From: Natrinema soli
GTDB taxonomy: Archaea; Halobacteriota; Halobacteria; Halobacteriales; Natrialbaceae
NCBI RefSeq assembly: GCF_028618695.1
Contig: NZ_JAQIVI010000299.1
Location: 1-22,533, forward strand
Length of the DNA: 22,533 bases
Direction of reading: 5' to 3'
Below the pieces are notes generated by a model. That model made no database searches, was not told where the DNA came from, and was given only the letters and a program-made list of their open reading frames with translations. The position numbers and the translations under genes are program-made. Of this stretch, positions 7,241 through 14,295 are shown one piece after another (the stretch's first letter is position 1; every line of letters starts with the position of its first letter).

Positions 7241-7429
7241 TCAACGCCTAGTGTCGGGTCGCCTCGATTCTCCCCATTTTATCCGCTCGAACGGACTCTC
7301 ACAGTCCTGACAGTAGTACTGGCTCTTCGAGATCTCTGGACCGAAGTCGGAGTCCTTCACGACGCGCGAAGAACCGCAGAAGGGACACGAGACGTCCGGT
7401 GGCGCGGCGTCTTCGTTGTGCCGCATCAT
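7241..7429 (-). CDS. PaaD C-terminal zinc-ribbon protein, separate gene
   Basis: A 62-residue protein made of one zinc ribbon: Cys15-x2-Cys18 (SCPFCGSS) and Cys40-x2-Cys43 (YYCQDCESPFERIKW). The spacing and the SDFGPE...C-x-x-C-x-x-PF pattern match the C-terminal part of bacterial PaaD, which carries a DUF59 domain followed by this ribbon. Here the DUF59 half is a separate gene three places upstream (8402-8773). PaaD is thought to help mature the metal centre of the phenylacetyl-CoA epoxidase. The ATG at 7427-7429 overlaps the TGA of paaC (7426-7428), so translation is coupled and it is the last gene of the operon. A second in-frame ATG directly follows the first. Confidence 0.8.
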   Translation of the reverse strand: MMRHNEDAAPPDVSCPFCGSSRVVKDSDFGPEISKSQYYCQDCESPFERIKWGESRRPDTRR

Positions 7430-8199
7430 CTCATAGCGAACTCTTGGTTATTGCGCGCTTGGAGCGAGTCGATGGTTTCGCGGTCGATCATACCATCGTC
7501 GGTGCGGCGGCGCTCGCTGTCCCAGTTCGCTAAATCGATCGGGGCTACGTCTGGAATGGTGACATTCGTGCTGTCCGTGATGTCCTCACAGAGTTCGAGG
7601 AACGCTTCGCGGAGTTCGCGGACGGTCCGGTCTGTGAATCCCGCCGTGTAGAGAGGGTCCGTCTCCTCGTCGTATGCAGCCGGACCGATGAACGCCAACA
7701 CGTCGGGGAGCGTCTCGTCAAGTGCCGCCTGGAACTCGTTGGGTTGCGTTGTTGCGAGGTGTTCGAGCCACCCGTCGTGAAAGTCTACGTGCGAGTACTC
7801 CTCTTCGCTGATCTTGTCGGTGAGTCCAGCGAAATCCTCGTGGTCGATGGCGTCGAGCATGAGGAGGACCGCTCGGTCCGTTAACCCCACCTGGACCTCG
7901 AACCGTAACCAGTCCGGTGCTGGTTCGTCGACGCTTGCCGCGTTGTGGAACTCGTCGGCGTCCCGGTCCCGGTGAAGCCACGCATCGTCGCGTCCCTGTT
8001 CCTGTAGCTTCAGGAACAATTGGCGGACGTGTCCGTACTCGTCCTGAGTGAGGCTGAAGAGCGCGATGTTGTCCGCGAGGTTCGGGCCGAGGAAGCCTTG
8101 GTCGGCATACCGGTGTGACAGAGCGAGTTTTGTGTCCGCTATCGCCTGCACGTAGTCGACCGCATTTTCACTCCACGCGTTTGATTCTGTGGCACTCAC
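7426..8199 (-). CDS. paaC: PaaC-like structural subunit of phenylacetyl-CoA epoxidase family
   Basis: A 257-residue ferritin-like four-helix protein of the PaaA/PaaC family. Two E-x-x-H elements are visible, SLTQDEYGHVRQ (about 51-62) and KISEEEYSHVDFHDGW (about 130-145), with IADTKLALSHRYADQ at the first helix. In the bacterial complex PaaC is the non-catalytic partner that docks with PaaA. The start is GTG at 8197-8199, overlapping the TGA of paaB (8196-8198), and its own stop overlaps the next gene, so translation is coupled on both sides. The family assignment is firm; that the complex acts on phenylacetyl-CoA is not proven. Confidence 0.85.
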   Translation of the reverse strand: MSATESNAWSENAVDYVQAIADTKLALSHRYADQGFLGPNLADNIALFSLTQDEYGHVRQLFLKLQEQGRDDAWLHRDRDADEFHNAASVDEPAPDWLRFEVQVGLTDRAVLLMLDAIDHEDFAGLTDKISEEEYSHVDFHDGWLEHLATTQPNEFQAALDETLPDVLAFIGPAAYDEETDPLYTAGFTDRTVRELREAFLELCEDITDSTNVTIPDVAPIDLANWDSERRRTDDGMIDRETIDSLQARNNQEFAMR

Positions 8200-8405
8200 A
8201 CTAACTCACCTGCTTCGACGATTTCATCTCCGCCCGTGACTTTGACGAGGTCGTCTCGCCGAACCAGTACCATGTAGGACCAGTCCTCCTCGTCGTAGGT
8301 CGTGTCGGCGTAATTCTTGGCTAGCTTGTCGGACGGTGCTTCTACGCTCCCGATGTGCTTCAGGTCGTCACCGGGATTGATTCGCGTTAGGACTTCGTAG
8401 TTCAT
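8196..8405 (-). CDS. paaB: PaaB-like subunit of phenylacetyl-CoA epoxidase family
   Basis: A 69-residue protein. The pattern YEVLTRINPGDDLKHIGSVE, then DKLAKNYADTTYDEEDWSYMVLVRRDDL, matches PaaB (a small bridging subunit of the epoxidase complex, about 95 residues in Escherichia coli); it is shorter, mostly at the ends. The start ATG (8403-8405) overlaps the TGA of the DUF59 gene (8402-8404) and the stop overlaps the GTG of paaC. In bacteria PaaB helps assemble the PaaA-PaaC heterodimers into larger oligomers; the same role is inferred here. Confidence 0.8.
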   Translation of the reverse strand: MNYEVLTRINPGDDLKHIGSVEAPSDKLAKNYADTTYDEEDWSYMVLVRRDDLVKVTGGDEIVEAGELV

Positions 8406-8773
8406 ACTGAGGTTCCGGATTCTTGCATCTTCTGCTGGACGTCTTCATCGAGCCTGTCCTTTGACCAGACCGGGTCCCAGACGATCTCGATCGAAACGTC
8501 CTCAACCCCCTCGAGTTCGAGGAGGCACTCTTCGATGTCGTCCTGAATCATCTGGTATGCAGGACACCCCATGCAGGGGAACGTCATGTCGACCGTCACG
8601 TGGCCCCCGTCGTACCGAACGTCGTAAATCATCCCCATCTCCACGATGCTGACCGGGATGTGGGGGTCCATCACTTCGTCGTTGATCTGCTTCACGAGTT
8701 CGCGTTCGAACTCCGAGACACCGTCAAGGGCGTCTACGTCGGAACTCGTGATTCGTATCTCTTGTGCGCTCAT
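8402..8773 (-). CDS. paaD: PaaD N-terminal half: DUF59/MIP18 metal-centre assembly protein
   Basis: A 123-residue DUF59 (MIP18-like) protein. Diagnostic segments are DPHIPVSIVEMGMIYDVRYD (about 36-55), TFPCMGCPAYQMIQDDIEEC (about 64-83, with the conserved Cys of the family) and IVWDPVWSKDRLDED. Its place between paaA and paaB and its similarity to the N-terminal domain of bacterial PaaD support an assembly role for the Paa-like oxygenase. The C-terminal zinc ribbon of PaaD is missing here and is encoded instead at 7241-7429. The gene starts 18 bp after paaA and has a GGAGG ribosome-binding motif (8784-8788) 10 nt before the ATG, so it is read from the same mRNA. Confidence 0.85.
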   Translation of the reverse strand: MSAQEIRITSSDVDALDGVSEFERELVKQINDEVMDPHIPVSIVEMGMIYDVRYDGGHVTVDMTFPCMGCPAYQMIQDDIEECLLELEGVEDVSIEIVWDPVWSKDRLDEDVQQKMQESGTSV

Positions 8774-8783
8774 TCGTTGTTGT

Positions 8784-8788
8784 CCTCC
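8784..8788 (-). promoter_or_regulatory. Shine-Dalgarno motif before the DUF59 gene
   Basis: GGAGG on the - strand in the 18-bp gap between paaA and the DUF59 gene, 10 nt before ATG 8773. It marks this as an internal operon start, in contrast with the leaderless first genes. Confidence 0.55.
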
Positions 8789-8791
8789 GTT

Positions 8792-9730
8792 CTACTGGGT
8801 CTGGACCGGTCCCATTCCCTGAATCTGCTCAATGTACTCGTCGCGCTTTGGGCCGCCTTCTCGCCACCGATCCAGCACATCGTCCCACGAAACCGGATCG
8901 TCGTAGCGCCAGCGCCGCTCCTCGGTGTCGTACGCAACCGGCCAATCGAATTCGAGGACATACTCCTCGGCTTCTTCATCGTAGTGAGCGGGGACGTCGA
9001 TGTCGTTCTCCTCGCAGAGCGGTACGATTTCGTCCATCCAGGCCTGTCGGAGTTCGTCGTTTGTCTTCCCTTTGATCTTGTACTCGAACTGTTCGGTGTG
9101 CGTCTTCAGGTTGTCCGGAAGGCCGAACAGTTCGAGCCAGAAGGGGAACATCCACTCTGCGGCTTCCTGGAGGCGTTGTTTCGTCGACTCGCTTTTCGAG
9201 GCGAGTCGCCGGAACCACGTGCGGCCGTGCCGGATGTGGAACTGCTCTTCCTTCTCGACTTTCACAAGCGCTCGCTTCCAGGGGCCGTACGACGTATTCT
9301 CGTGGATATCGGACAGGAGATTAAGGCCGGCCTGATCGCCGAACGCGTGAAACACTGTCTGCTCAGCGAAATCCTGTAGCTCTAGCTCGAACGCGTATCC
9401 GGACCGCCACTCGTGGGGGTCGCGTTCGTAGATGAACTCGTGGGTGTCTTCGCCGAGATTGCGCAGGAGCCGATGGGAGATGTACGCATGTCCAACCTCG
9501 TCCTGGATGGTCGAGAGTTCTGCGTTCCGTGCATCCAGGCTGGGTGCGTTCATCGCCTGTTTCAGGAGGACGGGGGCACTCAGGAGCTCGATGTCGGCGT
9601 TGACCAACAGTGGCTTCTTCAGGGCCTCCTTGTAGCCTGAAGTCATCTCCTCGACCGATTCGATCATTCTACCGTTCTGGATCTGCTGTTTGAGTTCCTC
9701 TTCACTCTGGGGAGGAGCTGTCGATGCCAT
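8792..9730 (-). CDS. paaA: PaaA-like diiron catalytic subunit of phenylacetyl-CoA epoxidase family
   Basis: A 312-residue ferritin-like diiron protein. Candidate iron ligands are Glu48 (ADIELLSAP), Glu78-x2-His81 (STIQDEVGHAYISHR), a Glu in the ELELQDFAEQ helix near 117-123, and Glu162-x2-His165 (VEKEEQFHIRHGRTWF), the full set of two E-x-x-H pairs plus two Glu. PaaA epoxidises the ring of a CoA-activated aromatic acid with O2. The frame reaches ATG 9754, but ATG 9730 is chosen: TATATTTATA (- strand) lies 26-35 nt before it, and the protein then begins with a normal MAS start. First gene of the operon paaA, DUF59, paaB, paaC, zinc ribbon. Phenylacetyl-CoA is the family's known substrate; benzoyl-CoA or another aryl-CoA cannot be excluded. 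Confidence 0.85.
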   Translation of the reverse strand: MASTAPPQSEEELKQQIQNGRMIESVEEMTSGYKEALKKPLLVNADIELLSAPVLLKQAMNAPSLDARNAELSTIQDEVGHAYISHRLLRNLGEDTHEFIYERDPHEWRSGYAFELELQDFAEQTVFHAFGDQAGLNLLSDIHENTSYGPWKRALVKVEKEEQFHIRHGRTWFRRLASKSESTKQRLQEAAEWMFPFWLELFGLPDNLKTHTEQFEYKIKGKTNDELRQAWMDEIVPLCEENDIDVPAHYDEEAEEYVLEFDWPVAYDTEERRWRYDDPVSWDDVLDRWREGGPKRDEYIEQIQGMGPVQTQ

Positions 9731-9755
9731 CAATAAAACGATGTCACTCCACACG

Positions 9756-9765
9756 TATAAATATA
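9756..9765 (-). promoter_or_regulatory. TATA-like box of the paa-like operon
   Basis: TATATTTATA on the - strand, 26-35 nt before ATG 9730. A strong archaeal TATA match, which fixes the paaA start. Confidence 0.65.
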
Positions 9766-9774
9766 CCTCTCACG

Positions 9775-9798
9775 GGGAACGACGCCGGTCCGGTTCCC
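9775..9798. promoter_or_regulatory. Inverted repeat GGGAAC-N12-GTTCCC upstream of the paa-like TATA box
   Basis: A perfect 6-bp inverted repeat (9775-9780 and 9793-9798) begins 10 bp upstream of the TATA box of the paa-like operon. That is the position of an activator or repressor site. The IclR-family gene at 11428 is the only transcription factor recognised in the window and is a candidate to bind here; this is inference. Confidence 0.35.
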
Positions 9799-9859
9799 TA
9801 TTTTCCAAGCATCGAGGCTGTGCTGCGGCCTCACCGGGCGTCGTCCCGGTATATTCGAC

Positions 9860-10633
9860 TCATCGGCGGATGTAGCCGCCATCAACGTGGACGACTTCGC
9901 CAGTTACCCAGCTTGCGGCGTCGCTTGCTAGGAACGCGACCGCGTTCGCGACCTCCTCAGGCTCTCCGATTCGGCGGAGCGCATACGACTCTGCAATGGT
10001 TTCCTCGTGGTTCTCGACCCACTCCTCGGTTGCAGGGGTTCGAACGGTTCCCGGGGAGACGCAGTTTACGCGTATCCCGTCACGGCCGACTTCCTTAGCG
10101 AGGGTCTTCGTGAACGACACGTTCGCTGCTTTTGCTGCCCCGTAGACGGAGAGCTGTGGGTCATTCCCCCTGTAGGACCCGCTGGCGAAGTTGACGAGTA
10201 CGCCGTCACCGCGCTCCAGCATTGATGGGAGGACTGCGTGCGTGCAGTTCAGGGTACCGTACTGTGCGACGCCGATCCACGTGTCCCATTCGTCGGGTTC
10301 TGTGTCAACAAATCTCTTGTTGTCCGCGATGCCGGCATTGTTCACGAGCACGTCGATAGCTCCTAGTTCGGCCTCGACTGTCTTGACCATATGCTGGGCG
10401 TCGTCATATGAGGAGACATCGGTCTCCACTGCGATTGCTTCGACGCCGTAAGTCTCCGCGATGTCCCTGGCCGTTTTTCGGGCGCTCTCGATGGCAATGT
10501 CTGCGACAGCGACGTCGGCACCGAGCGACGCCACCAGTTCCCCAATAGCTGTCCCGATGCCACCGGCCCCGCCGGTGACGCATACGACCGTATTCTCGAA
10601 GTTGAATTGCTCTCGAATCGTAGGCTGACCCAT
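9860..10633 (-). CDS. Short-chain dehydrogenase/reductase (SDR, 3-hydroxyacyl-CoA dehydrogenase- or FabG-like)
   Basis: A 257-residue classical SDR. Cofactor loop TGGAGGIG at 20-27, an acidic residue after strand 2 (VAVADIA) that favours NAD(H), NNAG near residue 99, the catalytic Tyr and Lys in YGAAK near 162 with the Ser of NFASGS upstream, and a typical C-terminal SWVTGEVVHVDGGY. It oxidises or reduces a hydroxyl/keto group. The frame extends to ATG 10645, but ATG 10633 fits a TATA-like box at 10661-10669. It lies upstream of paaA with its own promoter. In this setting a 3-hydroxyacyl-CoA dehydrogenase or dihydrodiol-type dehydrogenase is plausible; sequence alone does not decide. Confidence 0.85.
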   Translation of the reverse strand: MGQPTIREQFNFENTVVCVTGGAGGIGTAIGELVASLGADVAVADIAIESARKTARDIAETYGVEAIAVETDVSSYDDAQHMVKTVEAELGAIDVLVNNAGIADNKRFVDTEPDEWDTWIGVAQYGTLNCTHAVLPSMLERGDGVLVNFASGSYRGNDPQLSVYGAAKAANVSFTKTLAKEVGRDGIRVNCVSPGTVRTPATEEWVENHEETIAESYALRRIGEPEEVANAVAFLASDAASWVTGEVVHVDGGYIRR

Positions 10634-10660
10634 ACCGAGTACCAACTCACTCCAGCCTAG

Positions 10661-10669
10661 TTATATTTA
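10661..10669 (-). promoter_or_regulatory. TATA-like box for the SDR gene
   Basis: TAAATATAA on the - strand, 28-36 nt before ATG 10633. It supports the shorter SDR start. Confidence 0.6.
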
Positions 10670-11396
10670 GCGGTGGCCGATGACCTCTGTTCTGCCTGCC
10701 CACTGTCCCTACTGTCGCGTATGGCGTGTGTTTTGGTTTGTCGTAGCCTCCTAATAGGGCCAGCCGCTGTTGACGGCTGTACAATGTGTTAAGGCGCATT
10801 TTGGCCCCAAACTCTCGTAGCGAACATATTTCCAATGCGTAAGATATACTCTAACGGCAGTTGCAAACGCTTGGGTTATGGATCAGATGCTGACGCACAC
10901 CTCTGGTATCTCTCGCAGTTCGGCTCCCTCAGGCCTTCTACAGCATATATCTGGGGAAAGTGCTGTCTGTACAAATAGTCCATTATATTTAGAAAATGCT
11001 CCCGGGGTTCGGGTGTTACAGTACTGTTATCGTAATTCTTGATAGTGGTAACAAACGTATTAGCATTACACGCATAGGTCTGTAATCCTCTCCGGTTAAT
11101 ATCAGTTCGCTTAAGTTTTGACTACTGGCAGGACACACTAATTCACCGTCCGAAATACTCTTACTAAACCTTGTAGCTAAACAGTCACCACCGCGGGAAA
11201 GTCGCCAGTACCTCTGATAACGCCAAATTTCGACGTTAGACCATGCACAAACCACACCTGTTCTCACCATCCCAACCACAACTCTCAACCTTTCCAGAAC
11301 CACGGCTGCAACCGCTAACGTCCCGATCTTACTCCCCCTGTCGACCAACTCGCTCCCGCGCAACGGACGAGCATCCCGTATGATAAAACCATACCA

Positions 11397-11403
11397 TTTA
11401 ATG
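11397..11403 (+). promoter_or_regulatory. TATA-like box for the IclR-family gene
   Basis: TTTAATG, 25-31 nt before ATG 11428, consistent with a leaderless or near-leaderless transcript. Confidence 0.6.
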
Positions 11404-11427
11404 TTCTTCCGTGGCATAGAATAACGT

Positions 11428-12189
11428 ATGTCTGGGAATACTGCTCCGCTGAAAACCGTCCTTCGGGCCTTCGAGATCCTGGCACTTCTCGAAGAGAAAC
11501 ACAAGGCAGGCCCCTCCGAAATCGCGAAGCAGATCGGGGTAACCAAGGCTACAGCACACGACTATCTCACGTCACTCGAACAGACAGGATTCGTGATCAA
11601 CGAGGACGGATCGTACCGTATTGGTTATCAATTACTCGGCCTCTCGACCCGTGTCAAGTACCGGAACCCCCTGTTCAACGCCGCGAGAGCACCGCTCCAG
11701 AAGCTCTCCGCTGAGATCGGCGAACTGGTGCATATCGGCGTCCTGGAGAACGGCGAATGGGTTCTCGTCCACCACGAGGGAGAGGTGACGACCGTTGATC
11801 TCGGCGTGTACCCCGGCCTCCGATTCCCGATCCACGCGCACGCCGCAGGAAAAGTGATCCTCGCATACCTGTCCGACGAACGGGTGCGCGAGATTGTCGA
11901 AACGAACGGCCTCGAACAGATCACCGAGTACACGATCACGGACACCGACGAGTTGCTCGACGAACTTGATGACATCGCCGACACCGGATACGCATACGAC
12001 AGCGACCAGGTCGTCGTCGGCGTCGGCATAGTCGCCGCCCCGGTCCTTGTGGACGGAGAACCCGTGGGGTCGCTCTCGATCGCGTGCCCGACCGGCCGCC
12101 TAAAAAACATTGAATACCGGGAGAACCTCGTCCAGCACGTCACTGAGGCAGCCGACGAAGTCTCGATAAACTACCGGTACAGTGTCTAG
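11428..12189 (+). CDS. IclR-family transcriptional regulator
   Basis: A 253-residue regulator with the two domains of the family: an N-terminal winged helix (about 5-70; LKTVLRAFEILALL, then GPSEIAKQIGVTKATAHDYL as the helix-turn-helix) and a C-terminal effector-binding domain (about 80-250; LHPE-like segment FPIHAHAAGKVILAYLS and GVGIVAAPVLVDGEPVGSLS). IclR proteins bind small organic acids and control catabolic genes. It lies in the middle of the cluster, on the + strand, convergent with the aconitase-family gene. It is the only transcription factor with a recognisable family in the window, so it is the obvious candidate to regulate the flanking - strand operons; no effector can be named. 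Confidence 0.9.
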   Translation: MSGNTAPLKTVLRAFEILALLEEKHKAGPSEIAKQIGVTKATAHDYLTSLEQTGFVINEDGSYRIGYQLLGLSTRVKYRNPLFNAARAPLQKLSAEIGELVHIGVLENGEWVLVHHEGEVTTVDLGVYPGLRFPIHAHAAGKVILAYLSDERVREIVETNGLEQITEYTITDTDELLDELDDIADTGYAYDSDQVVVGVGIVAAPVLVDGEPVGSLSIACPTGRLKNIEYRENLVQHVTEAADEVSINYRYSV

Positions 12190-12256
12190 GCTGAATCCAG
12201 CGTCTGGATACCCGGATCCACGGCGTGTCTCACCGCATCCAGCGCCATGCCAGCCA

Positions 12257-14179
12257 TCACTGTTCGCGCTTTAGCTGGGAGAGCTTTCCACCAGCGACGA
12301 GCGTGGCGCGTTCCGCATCGGTGAGGTGAACGCTCGCCTCGAACGTCCAATCGTCATTCACCCGGACGGTGATCTGCTCAGCACCGCCCCGGACTAGGTC
12401 GGCGACATCCCCAGCGATCGAAAGGTCGTCCCCCTCCTCAATTCGCTCGTAGGCCGTATCGTCGGCGAACGTCAACGGAAGGACACCGAAATTGACGAGA
12501 TTCGCGAAGTGAATTCGGGCGAAATCCTTCGCGATGACACCATCGACGCCGAGGACTGCGAGCTCGAGAGCAGCATTCTCACGGGAGGATCCCTGGCCAT
12601 AGTTCTCCCCCGCAACCACCCACCCGCCATCGGCCGCCCGCGCCTTCTCAGGGAAGTCCTCATCGATACGAGTGAGCGTGTAGTCAGCACACGCCTGAGG
12701 ATCCGACCACACCGACATCACCTCCGCACTTGCCGGTACGATGTGATCTGTCGTGACGTTGTCTCCTGCTTTCGTCAGAGCTGGACCCCTGACTTCGCTT
12801 GGCAACCTCGGCTTCAGGGGGACCGTCCCGATCGTCTCCCCCCGATAGACATCGGCTCTATGATTCGGGCCCACGATCTCGGCGTCGGTCCGGGTCATGT
12901 CGTCGGGGAGTGAGACAGCAGGCGGGTCACGGTCGAGATCCCGGGGATCAACGATTTCGCCAGTGATAGCACTTGCCGCGACGACTTCCGGAGATGCGAG
13001 ATAGACGCTGTCATCTGGATTCCCCGATCGACCCTTGAAGTTCCGGTTGAACGCGCGAAGACTGACCGACTCTGGAGCAGGCACATGGCCTTGCCCGATG
13101 CACGCACCACACGTCGACTCCGAGAGGTTCACGCCAGCCGCATACAGCGCCTCAGTCCGCCCTTCACGCGCGAGAATCTCAATGGAGCGTTTTGACGCCG
13201 GTGCAACCACGAAATCCGTCTCGGACGCAACTTCCGCGCCGTCGACGATGTTCGCGACCGTGGCAACGTCGAAGTATGAGCCATTTGTGCAGGTGCCAAC
13301 GATACATTGATCCACCGGTGTACCTGCGACCTCTGACACTGGGACGACGTTATCCGGCATTGAGGGCTCCGCGATAAGCGGTTCGATGGCGCTGAGATCG
13401 ACCTCGATTCGTTCCTCGTAGGTCGCGTCGTCGTCAGGCGAAAGTTCCCGGAATGCGTCTTCGCGTCCTAACCGCCGAAGGTGTTGGCGAGTCCGGGTGT
13501 CGCTCGGGAATAACGCGGAAGTTGCCCCTAGCTCGGTGGTCATGTTCGCGATCGTGCAGCGTTCCGGCACGGATAGCGACACAACACCCGGACCGGTGAA
13601 CTCAAACACGCTCCCCACGCCGCCCTTGACCGAGAGACGCCGCAAGAGTTCGAGGATAACATCCTTCGCGGAGGCCCACCCGTCGAGTTCACCAATCAGA
13701 TGTACCTCAACGACCTCCGGAACGTTGAGCGTGTACGGTTCACCACCCATCGCGAGCGCCACGTCGAGCCCGCCTGCTCCGATACCGAGCGCGCCGAACC
13801 CACCCATCGTCGTGGAGTGTGAGTCACTTCCCAGAAGTGTGGCGCCAGGTTCGATAAAGCGCTCCCGGTGAACCTGATGACAAATCCCGTTCCCCGGCTT
13901 GGAGAAATGGCCACCGTACCGCTGGGATACTGTCCGAAGATACTTGTGGGTCGCCGTGTCGTCGCCGTCGAACTGGTATACCTGATGGTCGGCATATGTA
14001 ACGGCGACGTCTGGCTCAACCTCGTCGAACTCCAGTGCCTCAAACTCGATCCACACAAGCGGTCCAAGGACATCCTGTAACAGAACCTGATCAATTTCAA
14101 CGTCGATGGTTTCCCCTGGTTCCAGTTCACCGCCCGCACAGTGCTCTGATAGCAGTTTCTCTGTCAGTGTCGCTCCCAT
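12257..14179 (-). CDS. Aconitase-family hydratase (monomeric, swivel domain fused)
   Basis: A 640-residue protein of the aconitase superfamily with all parts in one chain. The [4Fe-4S] ligands are visible: Cys near 296 in GTCTNGSYFDV and the Cys pair near 354-357 in STCGACIGQG. Substrate-binding segments GNGICHQVHRERF and LLGSDSHSTTMGG precede them, and the C-terminal swivel carries GENYGQGSSRENAA near 526. Length and motif order match the compact prokaryotic aconitate hydratase subgroup. Such enzymes isomerise citrate, homocitrate or related tricarboxylic acids through the cis-enoic acid. The gene lies downstream of a homocitrate-synthase-like gene, so homoaconitase-type or ordinary aconitase activity are both possible. 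The start at ATG 14179 (MGATLTEKLL) matches family N-termini better than ATG 14203. Confidence 0.85.
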   Translation of the reverse strand: MGATLTEKLLSEHCAGGELEPGETIDVEIDQVLLQDVLGPLVWIEFEALEFDEVEPDVAVTYADHQVYQFDGDDTATHKYLRTVSQRYGGHFSKPGNGICHQVHRERFIEPGATLLGSDSHSTTMGGFGALGIGAGGLDVALAMGGEPYTLNVPEVVEVHLIGELDGWASAKDVILELLRRLSVKGGVGSVFEFTGPGVVSLSVPERCTIANMTTELGATSALFPSDTRTRQHLRRLGREDAFRELSPDDDATYEERIEVDLSAIEPLIAEPSMPDNVVPVSEVAGTPVDQCIVGTCTNGSYFDVATVANIVDGAEVASETDFVVAPASKRSIEILAREGRTEALYAAGVNLSESTCGACIGQGHVPAPESVSLRAFNRNFKGRSGNPDDSVYLASPEVVAASAITGEIVDPRDLDRDPPAVSLPDDMTRTDAEIVGPNHRADVYRGETIGTVPLKPRLPSEVRGPALTKAGDNVTTDHIVPASAEVMSVWSDPQACADYTLTRIDEDFPEKARAADGGWVVAGENYGQGSSRENAALELAVLGVDGVIAKDFARIHFANLVNFGVLPLTFADDTAYERIEEGDDLSIAGDVADLVRGGAEQITVRVNDDWTFEASVHLTDAERATLVAGGKLSQLKREQ

Positions 14180-14295
14180 ACGTGTGACACGCTGGCATCT
14201 CACTGAAAAACTATCGCTTTACTTTTCAGGAGATTATCTCAACGCTATGCTCGTTCCGCGATGGAAAAACGGGTCTGTGCAGGACGAGTCACTCG

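Larger units (their letters stand above)
10634..11427. other. Intergenic region of about 790 bp, no convincing gene
   Basis: This divergent gap between the SDR and IclR genes is visibly richer in A/T than its neighbours, above all at 10840-11180. It holds the SDR promoter at its left end and the IclR promoter at its right end. Open frames within it (for example a 54-codon frame at 10878-11042 and a - strand frame across 11016-11546) have no recognisable similarity and random-looking codon use. It may be an eroded gene or a large regulatory region; I see no tRNA or clear insertion-sequence remnant. Confidence 0.6.

Noticed and set aside
8600..9379. Long + strand open frame (259 codons) opposite paaA
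   Set aside because: Antisense shadow of the paaA-DUF59 region; the - strand has the diiron ligands, overlapping starts and a promoter.
10878..11042. 54-codon + strand frame in the SDR-IclR gap
   Set aside because: No promoter at the right distance, random-looking third positions and no similarity I can recognise.
11016..11546. - strand frame of 176 codons upstream of and overlapping the IclR gene
   Set aside because: It overlaps the IclR start and promoter, has no recognisable similarity, and is basic unlike the haloarchaeal proteins around it.
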